The notes under the pieces: model-generated
What the model saw: the letters and a program-made list of their open reading frames with translations, nothing else
The model's database searches: none
Told to the model about the DNA's origin: nothing
Part shown: positions 1 to 6,752 of the stretch, piece after piece
How the letters are laid out: the number at the start of each line of letters is the position of its first letter
How positions within the stretch are numbered: position 1 is the first letter of the stretch
From: Saprospiraceae bacterium
Lineage (GTDB): Bacteria; Bacteroidota; Bacteroidia; Chitinophagales; Saprospiraceae
Direction of reading: 5' to 3'
NCBI GenBank assembly: GCA_007134625.1
Contig: SLKL01000102.1
Coordinates: 1 to 7,865 of the forward strand
DNA: 7,865 nt
Made by a program: the position numbers and the translations under genes

Positions 1-1211
1 ACTATTGGGAGAACGGAAAAGAACTGGAGTTTTATGCCGACCTCAATAAAACCGGGGAGATTTTTTCTCAGAAATTTGGAGAAGATCGGAATGCATTGGA
101 TCGCTATCTTTCCAAAAGCCGAAAAAAATACCAGCTCGCCGGGGAGATTTTTTTACAAAAGCCATTGAACCACTTGAGCACCTGGCTTAGCAGAGATGTT
201 GCAAAAGCGTTGACCTATATTTTCGGATACGACTTATTTCGGTCAATGGATAAAACCAACAAATCTGCATTTAAATCTCCTGAAATCATTCAGCTTTTTA
301 ATCGATACGCTACTTATAATGGCAGCGATCCCTACCGCAGTTCAGGTATGTTTTCCATGATCCCGCATATTGAGATGAACATGGGCGCCTGGGCACCTGA
401 AGGTGGTATGATTGCAATCACTCAAAGCCTTCATGAATTAGGAAAAAGCCTGGGTGTGGAATATCATTTTAATGCGGAAGTAAGCGAAATCCTCCATAGC
501 GATGATGTCATTAAAGGGGTTAAAGCCAATGGAGAAAAATACGATTTTGACTGTGTAGTCAGTAACATGGACATTAGTCTTACCTACGAAAAATTGCTTT
601 CCAATGTCAGCATGCCGAAGAGCATAAAATACGAGGAGCGATCAAGTTCAGGTTTCATTTTTTACTGGGGGATAAAAGGCGAATTCCCTGAACTGGATGT
701 CCACAATATCTTCTTTAGTTCTGATTATAAAGCGGAGTTTGATGCCATCAGAAATAAACAGATTCCTGAAAATCCGACCATTTACGTAAATATCGCGTCT
801 AAATATAGCCCTACTGATGCTCCTCCAGGCTGCGAAAGTTGGTTTGTGATGATTAATACTCCCTCGGATTCCGGGCAGGATTGGTCAAAAGTCAGAGAAA
901 TGCTTCGAGTAAAAATCACCTCCAAACTTAGTAAAGTCTTGGGTAGAGATATCAAGTCGCTCATCGAGGTGGAGGAAGTACTTGACCCTACTTCCATAGC
1001 CTCTCGTACACTTTCAGCTGACGGTGCATTATATGGAAGTAGTTCCAATAGTATGTGGGCTGCTTTTCTCAGACATTCCAATAAACACAATAAAATCAAG
1101 GGTTTGTATCTTTGCGGTGGCAGCGTACATCCAGGTGGTGGTATTCCGCTATGCCTGTCTTCTGCCAGAATTGTGGACGACCTCATTCAACAAGACCTTT
1201 CAAAATGCTAA
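1..1211 (+). CDS. crtD: Carotenoid desaturase, CrtD-like (CrtI family), 5' truncated by the window edge
   Basis: FAD-dependent amine-oxidase-fold desaturase of the phytoene desaturase family. The frame is open from base 3, giving 402 visible residues. Family members have roughly 490, so about 90 N-terminal residues, including the Rossmann GxGxxG dinucleotide-binding motif, lie upstream of the window. The TTG at 96 is internal and is not the start. The family signature near the C-terminus is clear: GLYLCGGSVHPGGGIP at bases 1101-1148, followed by a hydrophobic SARIVDDL helix. The block SGFIFYWGIKGEFPELDVHN resembles CrtD (1-hydroxycarotenoid 3,4-desaturase) more than plain CrtI, as I remember these families. 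Being immediately followed by cruF also supports CrtD, since CruF makes the 1-hydroxy substrate. Activity would be at the membrane. A CrtI-type phytoene desaturase remains possible because the N-terminus is missing. Confidence 0.85.
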   Translation, partial: YWENGKELEFYADLNKTGEIFSQKFGEDRNALDRYLSKSRKKYQLAGEIFLQKPLNHLSTWLSRDVAKALTYIFGYDLFRSMDKTNKSAFKSPEIIQLFNRYATYNGSDPYRSSGMFSMIPHIEMNMGAWAPEGGMIAITQSLHELGKSLGVEYHFNAEVSEILHSDDVIKGVKANGEKYDFDCVVSNMDISLTYEKLLSNVSMPKSIKYEERSSSGFIFYWGIKGEFPELDVHNIFFSSDYKAEFDAIRNKQIPENPTIYVNIASKYSPTDAPPGCESWFVMINTPSDSGQDWSKVREMLRVKITSKLSKVLGRDIKSLIEVEEVLDPTSIASRTLSADGALYGSSSNSMWAAFLRHSNKHNKIKGLYLCGGSVHPGGGIPLCLSSARIVDDLIQQDLSKC

Positions 1212-1213
1212 AT

Positions 1214-1864
1214 ATGGAAAAAATTAATCCTAAAACCATTTCTATTCTTGTCCTGGCTATTCTTTATTTGGTAGGAGCTTTGGGCATTGGCTTTCAGCTT
1301 TTTCCGGGCATTGAGGGCTTGACTTCTCTGCATTTGTTTATCAGTTTTGTATTCCTGGTTTACTGGCACAAAAAAAAGCATTTAAAGTTCTGGTTATGGA
1401 TTATTGCGGCTTATGCAATAGGGACTTTGGTTGAATATTTGGGCGTTCAGTACGGCTTTCTGTTTGGTAATTACGAATATGGACCTAATATGGAACCAAC
1501 TGTACTCGGCACTCCTGTTATTATAGGTATTAACTGGATTCTGGTTTCCTACTGTTTTACTTTTGTCCTGGCAAAGTTGTTGTTCAATAGGGTAAAAATG
1601 GTGGTACTTGCCATTATCTCTGCAGTCTTTATGACGGCTTTCGATGTACTGATTGAACCTGTGGCTATTGCATTGGATTTTTGGTCATGGGCCGGAGTGA
1701 GTGTTCCGTGGACAAACTATACCGGTTGGCTAGTGGTTTCTTTTGTAATTAACTATCTATTTCTGAAACTAAATGTCCACCAAAGCAAGAACCCTTTAGC
1801 AATATGGATACTCGTTTTTCAACTGTTTTTCTTTATCTTTGTTTATCTAACCAGAGTCAGCTAA
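1214..1864 (+). CDS. cruF: Carotenoid biosynthesis membrane protein, CruF-like 1',2'-hydratase (DUF422 family)
   Basis: Integral membrane protein of 216 residues with about seven hydrophobic segments (roughly 8-28, 36-51, 57-77, 98-120, 126-150, 170-186 and 194-212). Features typical of the DUF422/CruF carotenoid family are visible: EYLGVQYGFLFGNYEY at 74-89, PVIIGINW at 101-108, FDVLIEPVA at 143-151 and WTNYTGW at 166-172. CruF proteins hydrate the psi end of a carotene at C1',2', giving the hydroxyl-bearing end group that CrtD then desaturates. The ATG at 1214 is chosen; it begins MEKINPK and lies two bases after the crtD stop. The ATG at 1205, overlapping crtD by seven bases, would add only MLN. 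The frame stays open further upstream, but that stretch is crtD read out of frame. Translational coupling to crtD is likely. The family assignment is firmer than the exact reaction. Confidence 0.85.
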   Translation: MEKINPKTISILVLAILYLVGALGIGFQLFPGIEGLTSLHLFISFVFLVYWHKKKHLKFWLWIIAAYAIGTLVEYLGVQYGFLFGNYEYGPNMEPTVLGTPVIIGINWILVSYCFTFVLAKLLFNRVKMVVLAIISAVFMTAFDVLIEPVAIALDFWSWAGVSVPWTNYTGWLVVSFVINYLFLKLNVHQSKNPLAIWILVFQLFFFIFVYLTRVS

Positions 1865-1877
1865 AAAATTAAATACA

Positions 1878-2363
1878 ATGGGACTTTACATCTGGTATGC
1901 ATTCATAGTTATTCTCACTTTCGCCTTTATGGAATTCATGGCGTGGTTTGCGCATAAATATATTATGCATGGGTGGCTGTGGACCTGGCACGAAGATCAT
2001 CATGACCCAAATTTAAAGGAAGGACATTTTTTCGAAAAAAACGACCTGTTCTTTTTGGTTTTTGCTATTCCTAGTGCTGCTTCTTACATTATTGGTTTGG
2101 CTACTCCTCATCTGTGGTTGCTTTTTGTAGGTATAGGTATTTCGATTTACGGCTTAGTGTATTTTTTGATTCACGATGTTTATATTCATCAGCGTTTTAA
2201 ATGGTTCAAGCAATTGGACAGCAAATACTCCAGGGCTATTCTCAGAGCTCATGGGAAGCATCATTCTAAGAGAACAAAAGAGGATGGAGAATCTTTTGGT
2301 CTTCTCATCGTGCATCCTAAGTTTTTCAGGGATGATTATAAGGTGAGTGAGAAAAAGGGGTAA
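1878..2363 (+). CDS. crtZ: Beta-carotene 3-hydroxylase, CrtZ type
   Basis: Membrane-bound di-iron hydroxylase of the fatty acid hydroxylase superfamily, 161 residues, a usual size for bacterial CrtZ. All four histidine boxes are present: H26-x4-H31 (HKYIMH), H38-x2-H41-H42 (HEDHH), H99-x4-H104 (HDVYIH) and H125-x2-H128-H129 (HGKHH). Hydrophobic stretches at about 3-24, 57-75 and 79-97 would bring these boxes together at the cytoplasmic face. It adds a hydroxyl at C3 of the beta-ionone ring. It starts 13 bases after cruF behind an A-rich leader with no clear Shine-Dalgarno sequence, so it is very likely the third gene of the same operon. With CruF and CrtD acting on the other end of the molecule, a 3-hydroxylated monocyclic carotenoid is the inferred product. 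No crtW ketolase is visible here. Confidence 0.93.
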   Translation: MGLYIWYAFIVILTFAFMEFMAWFAHKYIMHGWLWTWHEDHHDPNLKEGHFFEKNDLFFLVFAIPSAASYIIGLATPHLWLLFVGIGISIYGLVYFLIHDVYIHQRFKWFKQLDSKYSRAILRAHGKHHSKRTKEDGESFGLLIVHPKFFRDDYKVSEKKG

Positions 2364-2471
2364 TTTCTTTCTAACCACTAACTAAGATAGCAGAGCGAAA
2401 TTTATCATACCAAGGGCATTAAAGGGAGAATCTAGTAAAAAGAATAATACAACAAAATAAACTCGCTAACC

Positions 2472-2540
2472 CTCAGTGCTCTTAGTGCCCTCGGTGGTTC
2501 AACTTTTTCAACCCCAGAGATGTCAGAGCCACACAGAGTC
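2472..2540. repeat. Two inverted arms of degenerate 9-base repeats
   Basis: The left arm is three consecutive 9-base units: CTCAGTGCT, CTTAGTGCC and CTCGGTGGT (2472-2498). The right arm is CCAGAGATG, TCAGAGCCA and CACAGAGTC (2514-2540). The right arm resembles the reverse complement of the left, and GGTT (2496-2499) and AACC (2510-2513) close the arms around a T-rich centre. Read outwards, both arms give an AACC followed by a GAG-containing unit about every nine bases. From memory, similar AACCACNGAG/CACNGAG strings occur as dispersed intergenic repeats in many bacterial genomes; their origin and function are unknown to me. Confidence 0.6.
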
Positions 2541-2676
2541 AATCTGCCAAAAATCGCAGCCCATTATCAAAAAACTTCTGGATTACTTTGTTTGCCTTTG
2601 ACTTGATAAAAATACTTCGTACCTGGTAGTTCAACATTTTTCACCACATTTCACCTTTCCCGAAACCAAATGTATG

Positions 2677-2684
2677 TATCTTTG
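2677..2684 (+). promoter_or_regulatory. Candidate -7 promoter element for htpX
   Basis: TATCTTTG exactly fits the Bacteroidota housekeeping sigma -7 consensus TAnnTTTG and ends 35 bases before the htpX ATG. Transcription would start near 2690, giving a leader of about 30 bases rich in A and T. No TTG is seen at the expected -33 position; only a TTTC lies there, so strength is uncertain. Confidence 0.5.
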
Positions 2685-2719
2685 CGTTTACTTTTCGAAT
2701 TATAATTAAAAGAAAAAAT

Positions 2720-3604
2720 ATGTTTAGAATTGGTTTGTTTATACTGACTAATATTGCCGTGATTACGGTGGCCTTTATTGTGATGAGTCTGCTGGGAGTA
2801 GGTTCTTATCTGGACGAATCCGGGGGCTTGGATCTCTATAACCTGCTTATCTTTTGTTTTATATTTGGCATGGCAGGATCATTTATTTCTTTGCTTATCT
2901 CCAAGCCCATGGCAAGATGGACCACAAAGGCAAAAGTAATTAAGGAGCCGACTAATGCAACAGAGAGATGGTTGTTAGACGAAGTGAGAAAAATGTCAAA
3001 TGAAGCGGGAATAAAAATGCCCGATGTAGCCATCTTTCCTATGCGTCAGGCCAATGCTTTTGCAACAGGTTGGAATAAAGACAAAGCTCTTGTGGCTGTC
3101 AGCAGCGGAATGCTTGAAAGATTCACAAAAGAAGAAGTAGCAGCGGTAATGGGTCACGAAATTGGTCACGTAGCCAATGGTGATATGGTAACTCTTGCCC
3201 TGATACAGGGAGTGGTGAATACTTTTGTGATGTTCTTTGCGAGAATTATTGGATATGCAGTGGATAAAATCGTATTCAAAACAGAAAGAGGTTTTGGCAT
3301 TGGTTATTTTATTACTGTTATCGTTGCACAGATTGTACTTGGTATTCTGGCATCTGCAATCGTCATGTGGTTCTCCAGAAAAAGAGAATTTGTGGCAGAT
3401 AGAGATGGGGCTAAATACGGCAGCAGACAGGGTATGATTTCCGCTTTACAACGACTCAAAGCTGAGTCAGGAGTCCCCAATCAAATGCCCGAATCCATGG
3501 CCGCTTTTGGAATCACTTCCGGAAAACTACAAGGATTAAAAGCTTTATTCGCTAGTCACCCACCATTGGATGACAGAATCAGAGCTTTGCAAAATGCTGC
3601 TTAA
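2720..3604 (+). CDS. htpX: HtpX-family membrane zinc metalloprotease
   Basis: M48-family membrane endopeptidase involved in quality control of membrane proteins. It has 294 residues, almost the same as E. coli HtpX (293). The zinc-binding motif is H146-E147-I-G-H150, and the third ligand is E223 in REFVADRDG; both sit at nearly the positions of the E. coli residues. Four hydrophobic segments are visible: about 4-25 and 42-62 before the catalytic domain, and about 159-180 and 193-217 between HEIGH and E223. The C-terminal [11 protein letters not shown] motif is characteristic of the family. The ATG at 2720 is chosen because it gives the family's usual start ([11 protein letters not shown]) after an A-rich leader. 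The gene appears monocistronic, with its own promoter candidate and a strong hairpin downstream. Nothing suggests damage. Confidence 0.97.
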   Translation: MFRIGLFILTNIAVITVAFIVMSLLGVGSYLDESGGLDLYNLLIFCFIFGMAGSFISLLISKPMARWTTKAKVIKEPTNATERWLLDEVRKMSNEAGIKMPDVAIFPMRQANAFATGWNKDKALVAVSSGMLERFTKEEVAAVMGHEIGHVANGDMVTLALIQGVVNTFVMFFARIIGYAVDKIVFKTERGFGIGYFITVIVAQIVLGILASAIVMWFSRKREFVADRDGAKYGSRQGMISALQRLKAESGVPNQMPESMAAFGITSGKLQGLKALFASHPPLDDRIRALQNAA

Positions 3605-3669
3605 TTGAAAATCGATGTCTCCTCAAGAAATATTCCAACAAATTCAGGAAAATGTCTAAGGGGTTATAA

Positions 3670-3702
3670 AAAAAAAGAGGGCCAATACTGCCCTCTTTTT
3701 TT
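3670..3702. terminator. Strong intrinsic terminator, probably bidirectional
   Basis: A perfect 13-base-pair stem pairs 3670-3682 (A7 then GAGGGC) with 3690-3702 (GCCCTC then T7) around the 7-base loop CAATACT. The A-run before and T-run after the GC-rich stem give a terminator readable from either strand. On the + strand it lies 65 bases after the htpX stop and should separate htpX from the carboxykinase gene. Confidence 0.88.
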
Positions 3703-3754
3703 ATATACCTAAAATTCAACCCTCTTTAATTTTTTTTAGAAAAACCCTTTTTTC

Positions 3755-3762
3755 TATCTTTG
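3755..3762 (+). promoter_or_regulatory. Candidate -7 promoter element for pckG
   Basis: TATCTTTG is identical to the octamer ahead of htpX and matches TAnnTTTG. It lies just downstream of the terminator and ends 79 bases before the pckG ATG, predicting a leader of about 70 bases. The region 20-25 bases upstream is a T-run without a clear TTG. The AT-rich leader shows no obvious riboswitch fold. Confidence 0.55.
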
Positions 3763-3841
3763 GGTTCTTAAAATTTCAAATGCCCTCAAAGCCCTTTTTA
3801 AGTATTGGCAAACGGCATATAATTAAAAACAGATAAAAAAC

Positions 3842-5671
3842 ATGAGAATAGTAAAAGAAGCTAAAAACTTAAGTCATAAAGAACTGAAAGCATGGGTAAA
3901 AGAAGTGGCTGACTTACTTAAGCCGGAAGGTGTTTATTGGTGTGATGGAAGTCAAGAGGAGTACGACAGCCTTTGTAACCAATTGGTTGAAAAAGGGACT
4001 TTCATTCGTCTCAATCCGGAAAAAAGACCCAATAGTTATGCCTGTTTTTCTGATCCCTCTGATGTAGCGAGAGTTGAGGACAAAACTTTTATCTGTAGCA
4101 AATTTAAAGCTGATGCCGGACCGACCAACAATTGGATGGCTCCCGCAGAAATGAAAAAAACTTTGCAGCCACTATTGGATGGTGCCATGAAAGGAAGAAC
4201 TATGTATGTGATTCCATTTTGCATGGGACCATTGGGTTCTCCCATCAGTAAAGTGGGTATAGAAATTACCGATTCGGAATACGTTGTGGTCAATATGAAA
4301 ATCATGACTCGTATGGGAGCTGCAGTTTTGGAGCAACTCGGAGAGGATGGAGAATATGTAAAAGCAATACATACTCTTGGAGCTCCCCTTCAGCCCGGAC
4401 AGGAAGATGTCAAATGGCCCTGCAACCCCGATGTTAAGTATATCGTTCACTATCCGGAGGAGCGAAGTATAGTTTCCTATGGAAGTGGATACGGAGGAAA
4501 TGCACTTTTGGGTAAAAAGTGTTTTGCTCTAAGAATAGCCTCAGTGATGGCACGTGATGAAGGATGGTTGGCAGAGCATATGCTCATTCTGGGAATGGAG
4601 GATGACAAAGGCAAGAAAGATTATATAGCTGCTGCTTTCCCATCTGCTTGTGGTAAGACCAATTTTGCCATGATTATTCCACCGGATTCTTTTGAGGGAT
4701 ATAAGGTTACTACAGTTGGCGATGATATTGCGTGGATAAAACCTGGTCCTGATGGCAGATTATATGCTATCAATCCCGAAGCGGGTTATTTTGGTGTGGC
4801 TCCGGGGACGAATTACAAAACCAACCCAAATGCAATGGAAACCATCAAGTCCAATTCCATTTTTACCAATGTCGGGATAACCCCTGATGGAGATGTATGG
4901 TGGGAAGATTTGACCGATGAAGCTCCTGAAGGAATTATCAATTGGAAAGGGGAGGTACATGATCCTGCGTCCGGTAAGCCCGTTGCTCACCCCAATGCGA
5001 GGTTCACCACTCCTGCGAGTCAGTGTCCGAGTATAGATCCGGATTGGGAAAATCCACAGGGAGTTCCGATTAGTGCATTCATCTTTGGAGGAAGAAGGTC
5101 CACTACCCTACCACTTGTACATCAAAGTGCAAACTGGAACTTTGGCGTGTATTTAGCTGCTACCATGGGATCAGAAATGACAGCCGCTGCATTTGGACAA
5201 ATTGGAAAAGTAAGAAGAGATCCATTTGCTATGCTTCCCTTCGCAGGTTATCACATGGCGGACTACTTTAGTCATTGGTTAAAATTCGGTAGAAGTATCG
5301 CTGCACCACCCCGAATTTTCTCAGTCAATTGGTTCAGAAAGGATGAAAATGGCAAATTTATCTGGCCTGGATTTGGCGAGAATATGAGAGTACTGAAATG
5401 GGTAGTCGATAGAGTAAATGGTCGCGGAGCAGCAGTAGAAAGCCCTATCGGATGGATGCCGAGATATGAAGACCTCGACTTCACCGGACTTGATTTTGCA
5501 AAAGAAGATTTTGAAAAAATCATGACCGTAGATCGCGAAGAGTGGAAAGAAGAACTTCTTGGTCATCAGGAACTTTTCGAGAAGATGTACGACAAAACAC
5601 CCAAGGACTTTTTCTACATGAGAGAACTGCTGTTGTCAGGCTTATGGAGGTCTCCGGAGAAGTGGATATAG
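3842..5671 (+). CDS. pckG: Phosphoenolpyruvate carboxykinase (GTP)
   Basis: Cytosolic enzyme interconverting oxaloacetate plus GTP with phosphoenolpyruvate, CO2 and GDP, a key step of gluconeogenesis. The 609 residues match the GTP-dependent family (about 600-620), which is longer than the ATP-type. Diagnostic motifs are intact: GNALLGKK at 219-226 with metal-binding lysine K226, H246 in the AEHM segment, the P-loop FPSACGKTN at 266-274 with the reactive cysteine C270 and K272, VGDDIAW with D294/D295, [10 protein letters not shown] with R418/R419, and the guanine-binding NWFRKD segment from N496. The ATG at 3842 follows an A-rich leader and fits the family N-terminus. It has a promoter candidate of its own and is isolated by a terminator upstream. 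No clear intrinsic terminator follows; only a weak TAGC/GCTA pairing with a short T-run lies near 5669-5692. Confidence 0.97.
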   Translation: MRIVKEAKNLSHKELKAWVKEVADLLKPEGVYWCDGSQEEYDSLCNQLVEKGTFIRLNPEKRPNSYACFSDPSDVARVEDKTFICSKFKADAGPTNNWMAPAEMKKTLQPLLDGAMKGRTMYVIPFCMGPLGSPISKVGIEITDSEYVVVNMKIMTRMGAAVLEQLGEDGEYVKAIHTLGAPLQPGQEDVKWPCNPDVKYIVHYPEERSIVSYGSGYGGNALLGKKCFALRIASVMARDEGWLAEHMLILGMEDDKGKKDYIAAAFPSACGKTNFAMIIPPDSFEGYKVTTVGDDIAWIKPGPDGRLYAINPEAGYFGVAPGTNYKTNPNAMETIKSNSIFTNVGITPDGDVWWEDLTDEAPEGIINWKGEVHDPASGKPVAHPNARFTTPASQCPSIDPDWENPQGVPISAFIFGGRRSTTLPLVHQSANWNFGVYLAATMGSEMTAAAFGQIGKVRRDPFAMLPFAGYHMADYFSHWLKFGRSIAAPPRIFSVNWFRKDENGKFIWPGFGENMRVLKWVVDRVNGRGAAVESPIGWMPRYEDLDFTGLDFAKEDFEKIMTVDREEWKEELLGHQELFEKMYDKTPKDFFYMRELLLSGLWRSPEKWI

Positions 5672-5763
5672 CTTAGGGTTGGCTAGCTTTTTGCATCTTG
5701 CTTTATTTTTGAATTTTGGGGTTAGTTGGTTGCTTTATCAGTTACAGTAAAAGTTTTGGTTGA

Positions 5764-5825
5764 ATTGCCCAAACATACACCCTCATGAATAGTATGTTAA
5801 TGACATCGAGGGCAATATATTACCC
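5764..5825. promoter_or_regulatory. Interlocking inverted repeats in the pckG-ribE spacer
   Basis: Several inverted repeats share the same bases. ATTGCCC (5764-5770) pairs with GGGCAAT (5810-5816), and AACATAC (5772-5778) pairs with GTATGTT (5792-5798) inside it. CCCTC (5780-5784) could instead pair with GAGGG (5808-5812), which would exclude the first helix. GGGCAATATATTACCC (5810-5825) is itself a near-perfect 16-base palindrome with one mismatched pair. No T-run follows, so this is not a standard terminator. It could be an operator for ribE or a structured leader. Function is inferred and unproven. Confidence 0.4.
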
Positions 5826-5880
5826 AAAGCTGTTAAAAAACTTTTTCCCTCCCAAACCCTTTAATTACTGTCGCAATCAT

Positions 5881-5888
5881 TTACTTTG
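5881..5888 (+). promoter_or_regulatory. Possible -7 promoter element for ribE
   Basis: TTACTTTG differs from TAnnTTTG at one position and lies 18 bases before the ribE ATG at 5907. A start near 5895 would leave a very short leader of about 12 bases, which argues against a leader riboswitch. No good TTG is visible at -33. The match is weak. Confidence 0.35.
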
Positions 5889-5906
5889 CAAAATAGAATC
5901 AACAGC

Positions 5907-6503
5907 ATGTTTACAGGAATAATCAGACATCTCGGAAAACTGGAAAAAATTGAAAAATCGGGAAGCTCACTTAGACTTCGGATTTCATCGGTTTTAAGAG
6001 AGCAGCTTCAAATTGATCAGTCGGTCAGTCATGATGGTATATGCCTGACTGTAGATCAACTTTTTTCTGATAGTTATGGGGTGACGGCAGTAAAGGAGAC
6101 CATAAATAAAACTACAATTGGTAGTTGGGAAGTTGGAAAAACGATTAACCTGGAAACTGCAGCTACGCCTTCTTCCGCACTCGATGGGCATATTGTACAA
6201 GGACATGTGGATGGCATGAGTCAGGTTTTAAAAATAGAAGAAGTTGGAGGAAGCTGGTATTTTCACTTTTCAATAGATAGCGAAAATGCCCATCTTTTGG
6301 TAAAAAAAGGTTCGATCTCTATTAACGGGGTGAGTCTGACAATTGCGGAATTAAAAGAAGATAGATTCAGTGTTGCTATTATTCCCTACACTTATGAGCA
6401 TACCTCTTTTTCCGGTTTACAAAAAGGGGATTGGGTAAATATAGAATACGATCTGATTGGCAAATATGTAGAGCGAATGATGTTATTGAGAGGGAATCGT
6501 TGA
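5907..6503 (+). CDS. ribE: Riboflavin synthase, alpha chain
   Basis: Catalyses dismutation of two 6,7-dimethyl-8-ribityllumazine molecules to riboflavin and a pyrimidinedione, the last step of riboflavin synthesis; it acts as a cytosolic homotrimer. The 198 residues form two tandem lumazine-binding beta-barrel domains. The first carries the N-terminal MFTGII signature and SVSHDGICLTV at 39-49 with C46. The second carries the parallel SISINGVSLTI at 135-145. GHIVQGHVDG (94-103) joins them, and IEYDLIGKYVER lies near the C-terminus. The ATG at 5907 is chosen because MFTGII is the near-invariant start; a TTG 21 bases upstream would add an unconserved tail and falls inside the promoter candidate. 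Other rib genes are not adjacent, so ribE stands alone, as is common in Bacteroidota. Confidence 0.97.
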   Translation: MFTGIIRHLGKLEKIEKSGSSLRLRISSVLREQLQIDQSVSHDGICLTVDQLFSDSYGVTAVKETINKTTIGSWEVGKTINLETAATPSSALDGHIVQGHVDGMSQVLKIEEVGGSWYFHFSIDSENAHLLVKKGSISINGVSLTIAELKEDRFSVAIIPYTYEHTSFSGLQKGDWVNIEYDLIGKYVERMMLLRGNR

Positions 6504-6526
6504 ACAAGCTAACTTTTTATTAAAGC

Positions 6527-6560
6527 TTGCGCTTCTTTTCAGAAGATTTTCGCATCTTTA
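6527..6560 (+). promoter_or_regulatory. Tentative original promoter of tamL
   Basis: TTG (6527-6529) is followed 23 bases later by CATCTTTA (6553-6560), which differs from TAnnTTTG at two positions. The spacing is at the long end of the range for Bacteroidota promoters. If real, it lies just left of the 178-base insertion, so transcripts would carry the whole element as a leader. The assignment is weak and rests on position as much as on sequence. Confidence 0.25.
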
Positions 6561-6568
6561 GTTTATTA

Positions 6569-6574
6569 ATAGTT
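6569..6574. repeat. Left target-site duplication ATAGTT
   Basis: This 6-base direct repeat abuts the left inverted repeat of the foldback element, and an identical copy abuts its right end at 6753-6758. Direct repeats exactly at both element boundaries are the usual footprint of transposase-mediated insertion. Confidence 0.75.
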
Positions 6575-6752
6575 GAGTCCACTCCGAAAACCCTTTTCGT
6601 CATGAAAATTAGCGAAAAATTCAAGATCGAGGAAGAAGGAAAAATATTCCGCAGGTGTAGCCATAGCTACATTGAGGAAAGATTTTTCCTAATGACGAAG
6701 ATATTGGATTTTGCAGCAATTTGTAATAGAAAGGGGTTTTCGGAGCGGACTC
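6575..6752. mobile_element. MITE-like foldback insertion element (178 bases)
   Basis: The terminal inverted repeats are 24 bases each, at 6575-6598 (beginning GAGTCCACTCCGAAAACC) and 6729-6752 (ending CGGAGCGGACTC), with 22 of 24 positions complementary. The centre of symmetry is between 6663 and 6664. Two further inner pairs share exactly that centre: AGGAAAAAT/ATTTTTCCT (6637-6645/6682-6690) and TGTAGC/GCTACA (6656-6661/6666-6671, loop CATA). An off-centre pair, TTCGTCAT/ATGACGAA (6596-6603/6692-6699), allows an alternative fold. A perfect 6-base duplication flanks the element. It is far too short to encode a transposase, so it must be mobilised in trans by an unidentified insertion sequence. 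One reading frame is open through the whole element and joins tamL. Confidence 0.8.

Larger units (their letters stand above)
2364..2719. other. Intergenic spacer between crtZ and htpX (356 bases)
   Basis: I find no convincing coding region here; the frames are short and show no recognisable family. The spacer holds a pair of inverted arms of 9-base repeats (2472-2540) and, at its 3' end, a promoter candidate for htpX. The motif TTCAACTTTTTCAACC at 2498-2513 is loosely echoed by TTCAACATTTTTCACC at 2630-2645. No clear hairpin plus T-tract terminator follows crtZ. Confidence 0.6.

Noticed and set aside
96..1211. TTG at 96 as the start of the desaturase gene
   Set aside because: The same frame is open back to base 3, and the protein lacks the expected N-terminal dinucleotide-binding motif, so the gene simply begins outside the window.
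1112..1213. Longer CruF protein starting at 1112
   Set aside because: The extra 34 residues come from the crtD coding sequence read in another frame; they are hydrophilic, and a normal membrane-protein start exists at 1214.
3615..3659. Short frame MSPQEIFQQIQENV just after htpX
   Set aside because: At 14 codons with no ribosome site and no recognised family, it is too short to support. It could be a remnant of a lost gene, but nothing else of such a gene is visible.
5669..5692. Intrinsic terminator after pckG
   Set aside because: Only TAGC/GCTA pairing is found before a run of five T; that is not enough for a confident call.
5672..5906. FMN riboswitch ahead of ribE
   Set aside because: None of the conserved RFN core strings (such as the GGGGC and GGTGAAATTCC-type segments) can be found, and the promoter candidate leaves almost no leader.
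6505..6540. Terminator after ribE (CAAGCT 6505-6510 with AGCTTG 6524-6529, then CGCTTCTTTTC)
   Set aside because: The stem is only six base pairs around a 13-base loop and the T-run is broken and displaced, so it is too weak to call.
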